A DNA stretch of 64,000 nucleotides, taken from Ornithodoros turicata. Lineage: Eukaryota; Arthropoda; Arachnida; Ixodida; Argasidae. Below the pieces are notes generated by a model. That model did no database searches. It was not told the origin of the DNA and saw only the letters and a list, made by a program, of their open reading frames with translations. Position 1 is the stretch's first letter; each line of letters begins with the position of its first letter. The translations under genes were made by a program, and so were the position numbers. The stretch is from NCBI RefSeq assembly GCF_037126465.1, contig NC_088206.1, positions 66,715,687-66,779,686 of the forward strand, read 5' to 3'. Of the stretch, positions 57,201 through 64,000 are shown piece by piece.

Positions 57201-59315
57201 GTTGCTGAAATCGCAGGCGATGACGACGATGATGACAGCTGCCATGACTCTCCGCCAAGCCCAAGGGCAATCAAGAGAAGGCGTTCAAAGCTCAGGTAAG
57301 ACCAGGTTGGAATGAGATCTTAATGGTAGATTGGCTGGAGACTAGGGCCGTGCGAATAGTGATTTTTGGGTTCCAATCGAATACGAATCGAATAGCAAAA
57401 TCTTCGAATAGTAGCGAATCGAATAATGTCGAATACCAGGCGCAAGTGTGTGCTTATTGCTGCATAGTAAGCAAGAGTGTGCATTGAAACCAGGTGCTCA
57501 GTTGTAGTTTGTGAGGCTCTGACTGCTAACTACGTCCTGGCTAGCTACACCAGGAAGCTCAAATGTGCCATCACTTGTAAGGGCAGATGTTTGTATACCC
57601 CCTCTAAATGTTACCTTTAATTTGTGTTTCACATGTTTCAATACATGATTGAATGATGAATACATTTGTGCTTGAATTCTTCCAAAAATTGTCATTCTGG
57701 ATGGAATCTACAGGTTTTCCTGGCGATTTTAATCCAAGTGCCAGCTAAATTAATCCATGCCCCATAAAGTTTGCATGGCACATGGATTAATTTAGCTGGC
57801 ACTTGGATTAAAATCACCGGGAAAACCTGTAGTACCCAGACACAACGTAGTCGACCGTGTGATGAAATCCCATTATCTACGGTGTCATAGCTGGTCCAGC
57901 TAAACCTAAAAATAATTAAACCAACATCGTCGGGGAGTTTGACAAAAAGACTGCTGTAGTCGGGGAAAATTGCGGACAAGTGCCGTCATCATGTGCAGCG
58001 AATAGAGACTGCTGATGAGTGGCGGAGCAGCGACGCCGCAGCAACATTGCCGCAAGTCGCACCTCGCCAGTACGGCATGCTCAGAGGCAGAAAAAAAGTG
58101 GGGGCAGTCTTACTAATTTCTCGATAAATGATCCGTTTTAGCGGAGATCCGTATCGAAACGTAGCAGCGGGCACCAAGTTCCCTTTCGTTTTTGGTCGGG
58201 GAATTTGAAGGGTTACGGTTTAGTAGACCCCCCGTTGACGTACAACGTCCTTGCCACCCCCACCTGGGGTTGCCACCAGGCCGGTATTATACCGGCATTG
58301 CCGGCTATTTGCGCGCTCTGCCGGTTGCCGGTAGGAAGGTGATACCGGCAGCCTTTTGCTGGTATTTGTGGCTCAAGACCTTTCATAAGGGCTTTTACGG
58401 GGGTTTTCCTGCAACATTCCACTACAGCTTGAATAAATCTGGGGCACAGACCAAACTCCGCAGTCACCAGTCGTTTTCTTAGTTATTCATTATTATTATT
58501 ATTCATTGGTATTATTATCATTGTTATTCATTACGTCTTGTGTTCGGAGGGTGCAAGAGCAGTGGTTGTGCAAAGCTGTTGGTGGTTGTGTCGAGCCAGC
58601 TGGAACATTCCTCACCCACTTTCCCATTCGCATGAGCCTTTCCTCCTTTCCCTCTATTCCACCTCCTCTCCCTCAGCCAGTATTTTTCACTCCAAAAGGT
58701 GGCAACCCTACCCCCACCTCACCTTGCAGCCATGTGCCTCTGACGCCTCTGTGTATGCAGCGGACAAAAAAAAAAAAAAAAAACGCCACCGTTTTGAGCC
58801 ACATGCTGCGTTACAAACGTTGTAGGAATGCGTCCGGTCCACCTGCAACCGGAGGTACCGCCAACCACCACCCCGCGAGCGCCGTCATGCCCATCATCAC
58901 GAGCAGCCCGAGCGAGGACCACACGTACAGCGCTTCCCTCAGCAACGGCAGTGCCAACACGAACGAGGACTCGGACGAAGGAGAGGACACCGGGGTCCAG
59001 TACGATGTCGTCGAGCCATCGCCGCCGCCTCCTCCTCCTCCGCCGCCGGCGCGGCCAACTCAGCAATCAAAGACTCAATCCTCCGTGCCGCCGAGGAAAC
59101 GGCGCCGCACCGCCTCTCCGCCCTCGGCGACTCCCACGCGGAAGAAGCTCCGGCGGGGGCCGGCCAAGCGTTCCGCGACCACCGTGGCACGAGTGCGGGA
59201 GAGGTTTCGCAACGCGGAGGACGAGATGGCGGAAGGGGCGCACGCGCTGCTGAACCTGGCGAAGATAGCCACCAGTCAGCAGCAGTTGTTGCTGCTCGGC
59301 GGATCGTCCCGGTGA
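54252..59315 (+). CDS. FoxN: Forkhead transcription factor of the FOXN2/FOXN3 class, complete coding region (8 exons)
   Basis: The coding exons are 54252-54590, 55494-55691, 55765-55925, 56670-56719, 56785-56832, 57080-57148, 57217-57295 and 58826-59315. Every junction is GT-AG and phases close, giving 477 aa (FOXN3 is about 490). The first coding exon follows an acceptor at 54218-54219 and has ATG in good context (cagccATGG), so at least one upstream noncoding exon exists. About residues 61-73, [13 protein letters not shown], is the conserved N-terminal FOXN2/3 motif. The forkhead domain spans about 119-208: [15 protein letters not shown], then [16 protein letters not shown] (recognition helix), then [12 protein letters not shown]. 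Exon 7 encodes [12 protein letters not shown], and exon 8 an acidic run then [10 protein letters not shown] (possible nuclear signal). The last exon encodes a proline run (about 380-390), [11 protein letters not shown] and a leucine-rich end ([14 protein letters not shown]). The family comprises nuclear repressors linked to the DNA-damage checkpoint; the target here is unknown. Confidence 0.93.
55092..55305 (-). repeat. (GTT)n-tailed interspersed repeat, copy 3, in FOXN intron
   Basis: Starts CAACAACAACTTTATTGCGAC and aligns by eye with 43152-43360. Read on the - strand it ends in AATAAAGTTGTTGTTG. It lies between the first two coding exons of the forkhead gene. Confidence 0.7.
56045..56437. 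mobile_element. Repeat family E, copy 1 (FOXN intron)
   Basis: About 390 bases; 300 of them are repeated at 57935-58232 ('ggggaaaattgc', 'ctgatgagtgg', 'acgccacagcaacgttgccg', 'gggcagtctta', 'tcgataaatgatc' type words, 'tatcgaaacgtagcagc', 'aagttccct', 'gtttagtagac'). The ends GTCTACCAA and, inverted, GTCTACTAAA suggest a terminal inverted repeat. Class unknown. It lies in the intron between 55925 and 56670. Confidence 0.65.
57353..57440. mobile_element. hAT-like MITE fragment with TAGGGCCGTGCGAATA start
   Basis: Begins TAGGGCCGTGCGAATAGTGA followed by repeated CGAATA/ATCGAATA words, a known style of arthropod hAT MITE. The other end was not found, so it is probably truncated. It lies in the last FOXN intron. 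Confidence 0.45.
57711..57829. mobile_element. 119-bp palindromic MITE with TA target
   Basis: CAGGTTTTCCTGGCGATTTT at the left and its near-perfect complement at the right; the arms of about 53 bases meet at a short loop around CCCCATAAAGTTTG. TA borders both sides (57709-57710 and 57830-57831). It lies in the last FOXN intron. Confidence 0.85.
57935..58232. mobile_element. Repeat family E, copy 2 (last FOXN intron)
   Basis: Same orientation and about 300 bases of similarity to 56045-56437, ending GGTTTAGTAGAC. The left terminus is not preserved. Confidence 0.65.
58265..58710. mobile_element. hAT-like element with exact 8-bp target duplication, next to the last FOXN exon
   Basis: The left terminus is TGGGGTTGCCACC and the right, on the other strand, TAGGGTTGCCACC. 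The target duplication CCCCCACC is exact at 58257-58264 and 58711-58718. Near the left end are GCCGG/CCGGC palindromic words. Its right end lies 115 bases before the last FOXN exon, so it may contribute to the upstream part of that acceptor region. Confidence 0.85.
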
Positions 59316-61000
59316 GGGAACGTTTTCGCCGTCTAGCGTGTTTTTTTGTTGTTTTTTTTTTGTAGGTAGGTCCCGGCCCCATCCTCAGTGTGTGTGTGTC
59401 GCGTCCAGCACCGAATTTGCTCATCCCAAGTGGGACATTAAAAAAAAAAAAAAAATCGGGTGGGGAAGTACACTGTTACGAGTCCCGACGCCAGGCACAG
59501 AATCACGCACACGTTGACTTCCGCCACGGAACCACGCGCTGAAAAAAAAAAAGTCTGAAAACGTCATAGTCATCAACTCGTTACTGTGTAAAAAAAAAAA
59601 AAGGAGATAAAACATTGTCAGGCAGCAGCGTTAGCCCAGCCACCGGCTCGGTCGCGTAATCATGTAGTGCCACCCCCTCTGAAACGCCGATGACAAATCG
59701 CACCTGCAATAATAACGTGGCGCCACCTACACCCCCAGATTTACCTGTTTGGTGGATGCATGCCGCCACGGAGAGAGAGAGACTGTATAATGTTTATATT
59801 TTCTCTGGGCGGAGCAGCGCCCTCTTGTGCATATAGTAGAGGAAGTCTATTTTGCTCGGTGGCTCGGAAGAGGAGGTCCACACGAAGCTCACTGTTGTCA
59901 GGGCCAAAAACTAGTGTAAACTTGCATCTTGGAAAAGGCATGTAATATATATATATATATATATACGTACAATTATTGCAGACTTACGATCTTTTCGCCC
60001 CCCTTTTTATAGCCACCGCATATATGCATAATTTTAAAAGAAAGGCTTACGGGGCGAAATTTAAGGGGTGCTCTATGTTGGCGTCAGTTGGGAGAGAGAG
60101 GGAGTGTTTGACACTTATTTCTCTCGAGAAAAGGTTTTCCTCTTTCTTTTTTTTTTAATCCTCCGAGGTGAGAGGCTTCTGTAAAGAAGAGAGCACCCAC
60201 CTTTTTTTTTAAAAAAAATTCCTATCTCGTTAATATATTTTCCCCTTATTGCGTCGTGGTTTGCAGGTGAAGCGTGATGGCTTTCTAGTGTTACAGATGC
60301 AAGAGTGCATACATATATAAATATATATGTATTTCAGTTTCTACAGAGTTTTTCGTGACTGATATCGAACGAGGCGTCTCCAGCCACAACCCGAGGTTAC
60401 AGGCTGTGCACGCAGTAAGTCTGCTCGGTAGCGCCATCTGCACGCCTGACGGGTTTTTAAGCGTGCCGTGGGTGCGTTGTCGGTGGAGGCTGTATTGCAA
60501 GTTCGTTCGTTCAGCGTGTCACCTGGTTTTATTTTTTAAACATTGTGTACGGTGGAGCTATGTTAGTATATTCATGAAAGTTATCTAGATTCATTATTTA
60601 TTCTTTTTTTTTTTCTCTTCCAGAGTGTGCAGTGCATTTGAATTAACGGTTGTCGCGTTACAAGAATTTTATTATGCGTGCTTTCGGCACCCCCGAGCGA
60701 AGGCAAAACTGTAAAAACCAGGAAATGAACAATCGAGTTCCAAAAAAATTTTTATGTAAAACATGTTCACGTGACTTGTTCGCGCCGACACGTTTTACGC
60801 GAGGCTTTACGCGCCGCATAATCACGCGAATGAATCGGCGTGAAGATGACATTGTGCTCGTGACATCAGCGCCCGTTGCTCAGATTAGGCTGCTTTTTTG
60901 GGTACACGTACCGTTTTGCCTTCTGCTTAACACCTTTAGTCTTTTGAGTGGGTCTCAATACGAGAAGTTCGTAAATAAATATTTGCGACTGCGAATGTCA
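59316..61000 (+). other. Probable FOXN 3' UTR
   Basis: No coding signal. T-runs and A-runs, a TA microsatellite (59946-59965), then the first canonical AATAAA I see at 60974-60979. If used, the 3' UTR would be about 1.66 kb. The cleavage site is not proven. Confidence 0.35.
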
Positions 61001-61012
61001 TGACGCTGCTAG

Positions 61013-61080
61013 AAGTAACAACAACAACAACTTTATTTGAATGGTGAAGAGTGGAGAGTCTGCAAAAAGTAGCTACGACA
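61013..61080 (-). repeat. (GTT)n-tailed interspersed repeat, copy 4 (short)
   Basis: Starts AACAACAACAACAACTTTAT and continues 'gaatggtgaagagtggagag', the 3' end of the repeat also seen at 43152 and 55092. Only the tail part is present. Confidence 0.5.
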
Positions 61081-64000
61081 AGTGATTAGAAAAACTTACC
61101 TCAAGAACGTGCACAAAAGCAAGAATAGGCAACCGCAAAGTGTTTTGTTCTCTCTTCCGCCAACAAGAACCAGGCAGTTAAGGCACGTGGACATGGTCCT
61201 AGCGAATTGTGGTAGCAATACTCGAGCAATACAAGGTGAACCATTAGTTACGTCAAGGTTAAATACATAGATGACCTCATGGAGAGGAGTCCTCTGGACA
61301 TTGTGACAAGCAGTGGTCAGTGCGATGCAATAGTCCCTTTCCTTAGATAACTGTGCAGTGTTTCCAGGGAGTTGCAACCGATTAGAATCAATCCGTGCAC
61401 CGATACGATTTTCTAGCTAGCCTTAGGTAGCTTTTGGAATCTGCCCAAGACCGCCAGCCACGCCCACAGTCGTGCACACTTTCGTACAGTATTTTTCACC
61501 TACGTGTGTTGTGCCAAAGTAGATGAGACAAACTGCAATAATGCCGGAGGAGACCCTCCAGGCAGAGACTCCGTGCTTCCCTTTTTGTGCTCGAAATAAG
61601 GACATACCTGTTTCAAAAAAAAATATTGAAAAAAAAATTCACGAAGAAACAAAATAAAATGAGGCGCGGTGAGCGCTGGGACTTGAGGGGGTGGACGACC
61701 CTGAGGCATCCCTGCCTGATCCGTACCATTAAGCAGTGTCTTGATGAATACACGATATCATGACATATACTTTTACCAGTAAGTGGTACTCAAAGAAGTC
61801 AAATACATCTGCCTCCTCAAGTCGCTGCCTTTTCCGCTCGTTCATGTGTGCATATCATCTGTTCCTTCTTCTTCTTATTTTTTCTCTGTACATAAAACCA
61901 CTTGTTTGTGAGTATATCTCCCAACGTTTTGATACTCAAACAAAAAAAGTCCTATGCAATAATTATGTACTGTACAGTTGCCTGCAAAGATGATAGCACA
62001 GGTTAATATGTGCACATTTAATTCACCGCAAGTGATGTGATCAGTATCTCTCAAAATTTATATCTTGTTGAAAGGTTGAGGTATATTACTGTGTGGTGTA
62101 TTACTAGCCGAGGACAAACCATATGCACGGTGTGTGTGATGAAACAAATCTTAGCTTATCAGCCAAATTAGATAATGTACACGGTGCCCTAACTAACATG
62201 CATCGGGATCTAATCCAGTATTGTTTGTTGTGCCTAATTAGCTGATTAGGTAAGGTTGATTAGCGAGCTTTTGAAGTATCGGGTTCCAAGAACGTACAAA
62301 GAAAGCCTGCAAAATAAAAGGTATCGCGTGGCAACGTGTCTGTGCACAGAGATTGCAGTGCGCATTATCACACAGCGCTGTCTCTATTAATTTTTTTTTT
62401 TCTTCTAAATCCTGGTGCATGTTACTTGGGACAGCTTGTAGATAGGAAGCCTCTTTTGCCACACTTTTGTGCCACCTGTTGAACGAAAAGAAAAAGGACA
62501 AAACAAAGAAGTCTTACAAAAATTTGTTCCCTGGTGAAATATAGAGAGAGTTTTGCAGAACAGGGTTCAAAGACAAGCCCACAGGATACTTCGTTCATGG
62601 CATTTTTTTACTTTAAAATCTCGCATGCTCCAGTGGGTTGCATGTGGTAGTTTTTGTTTTAAGAAACAAACAAAAATGTGGTTGTGTGTGGATGTGTTGT
62701 GCAAGGAGCATCCTGTAACATAGTGTTTTACGAGCGGGTTTTGTGAATGCACTACCCCCCCGTGTTTGTTGCATTGTACATGTTGTTAACGGGAAGGTTT
62801 GTTTCTTCTTCACGTCTCGGACGGTTTGTGTCGTCCTTTCTTTTTCTTTCTTTTTTCTAAGACAAACGTGCACAGGCTGGCCGTTCCCTCGACTGTATGC
62901 AACGACTTTGACAAAAATGACAAATATAATAGAGGTTTGGACAACTGTTGCAGTTTTCTGCGTGCGGCGTTGGGGGGGGGGGGTTGTGGAGATGCCAGGC
63001 AGTGTGTCTGTAGAGGAACACTTAGAGGGGCGAGGAAGTGACCGTTTAATGAGGCTGAGCATAGCCAAAAAGTGACAATTTATGGAAGCAGACCTTCACT
63101 GCTTGTTTTGTTTTTTTTTTTTTATCCTTGCAATTTGATGAGACCTCCTCGCTCACAAATTCTCGAGTCATGGCGTCAAACAAATGTAACCTATTTACTT
63201 TAACATACAGACCCTCTTTTGCAACACACCGCTACATGTCCATGTGGCTTATTTTGATGGGGGGTCAGTAGCCATTCCTGCCTATAACGTTCTTATAGTC
63301 TTCAATAACTCACTTCACTTAGAGCCACATCTCTGGGGAACCTAATTGGAACATTGGAATTTATATTGAAGACATTTTATGGAAAATTATATTATACTGA
63401 AATTAAATTACAGGGAAATTAAACTAAACTGTATGAAAAACTGACATTTTATCTGGTGTTCAAGTAAGTATAGCACTGTTATCTTGAAGGGTTCGACAAA
63501 GGTGACTTATTTTTCTTTATCTCGTTGCTTTTAGCTGTCCCCTCAAACTCCAGGATAAATGTAGCCCCAAGATGATGATTCGGCTCGTACTAATTTAGAG
63601 TGGAGCACCTGGAACACTACTTATTGCCTTCATGCAATCTGCACATTTGTACTACATGAACATATGACACTCTTGTAATTCACGTGCTCCATTAACTGTA
63701 AAGTAGCACAAATTGTCCCAGGCATACACACATTCTTTACTTCGCTACTTTTATGACCTTCCGCTAGCAAAACTATACCGCTCTCCTCACTCCAACAGTG
63801 TTGTCGAAGAGTTTGGGGTGTGGAAAGATACCGCGCTGGTCCAGCAGGTAGTACATCCAGTGCCCTTTCACCTTGAGGGACATGTAAGATCCCTTTTCCA
63901 GGCGGGAGTGCATGCAGCTGAGCTGTGACACTGGAACTTCGAAACCCCTGACTGTCCTGATCGGTGAGTAGGTCTGTATGTAGGCCTTCTGTCCGCCCTT
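61081..64000. other. Gene-free right end
   Basis: No recognisable exon or complete mobile element. There are several homopolymer runs (G at about 62972-62981, T at about 63109-63123). A tRNA-like word (GCTGGTCCAGCAGGTAGTAC) at 63836 could be the head of a SINE cut by the window end. Confidence 0.4.

Noticed and set aside
58506..58825. Upstream part of the 269-aa frame containing the last FOXN exon
   Set aside because: It runs through a hAT terminus and an A18 tract and has no homology. Phase shows only 58826-59315 belongs to the gene.
1..64000. Bacterial-type features (operons, Shine-Dalgarno sites, prophage, plasmid origins) and endogenous viral genes
   Set aside because: Gene structure is eukaryotic throughout, and no frame showed viral polymerase, capsid or envelope motifs that I could recognise.

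Overview
This is a stretch of animal nuclear genome. Coding exons are small and scattered, GT-AG introns range from about 75 bases to almost 3 kb, and a large share of the DNA is transposon-derived. The tRNA-headed SINE copies, with the box B core followed by the 'ccggctgtgctgtctgaggttttccctgggttttcc' type body (paraphrased in pieces below), match what I remember of the Ruka SINE family of ixodid ticks. Together with the high load of hAT, mariner-like and Penelope-like remnants, a hard tick (Ixodida, Chelicerata) is my best guess. The taxon is an inference from memory.

Four host protein genes can be supported. (1) 5590-6306, + strand: the last three coding exons of a short-chain dehydrogenase/retinol dehydrogenase-like gene; its 5' exons were not found and probably lie left of the window. 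(2) 30028-30717, - strand: an intronless GAS1-like gene encoding a secreted, cysteine-rich, probably GPI-anchored protein with two GDNF-receptor-alpha/GAS1 repeats. (3) 39397-48454, + strand: a complete seven-coding-exon MACROD-type macro-domain ADP-ribosyl hydrolase (217 aa). (4) 54252-59315, + strand: a complete eight-coding-exon forkhead gene of the FOXN2/FOXN3 class (477 aa). For genes 3 and 4, all reading-frame phases close exactly across the chosen splice sites. One tRNA-Glu(CTC) gene lies at 32151-32222.

The remainder is repeats. From left to right: a Harbinger-like element rich in GTCGAC palindromes (2.4-3.1 kb); Ruka-like SINEs (3.7, 9.0, 14.4 and 17.9 kb); a TA-flanked MITE with two copies (4.9 and 13.4 kb), the second inserted in a Penelope-like fragment that retains a GIY-YIG domain; long foldback elements (7.5-8.9, 11.4-12.6, 20.3-20.8, 32.3-33.2 kb); a deleted mariner (15.9-16.8 kb); duplicated Penelope-type terminal repeats, each carrying a hammerhead ribozyme (17.3-17.6 kb); a 184-bp tandem array (19.8-20.3 kb); a 200-bp-arm palindrome (41.7-42.1 kb); and a pile of hAT-type MITEs in the MACROD introns, several using the identical 8-bp target GTTATAAG.

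The least explained signal is a 9-base word, GCAGACGAC. I found it 15 times by eye, against about 0.5 expected for random sequence of this size. It occurs in two clusters that flank the MACROD gene in mostly convergent orientation, plus one facing pair near 22 kb. It is not part of any repeat I can recognise and looks like a binding site of an unknown promoter or boundary factor.
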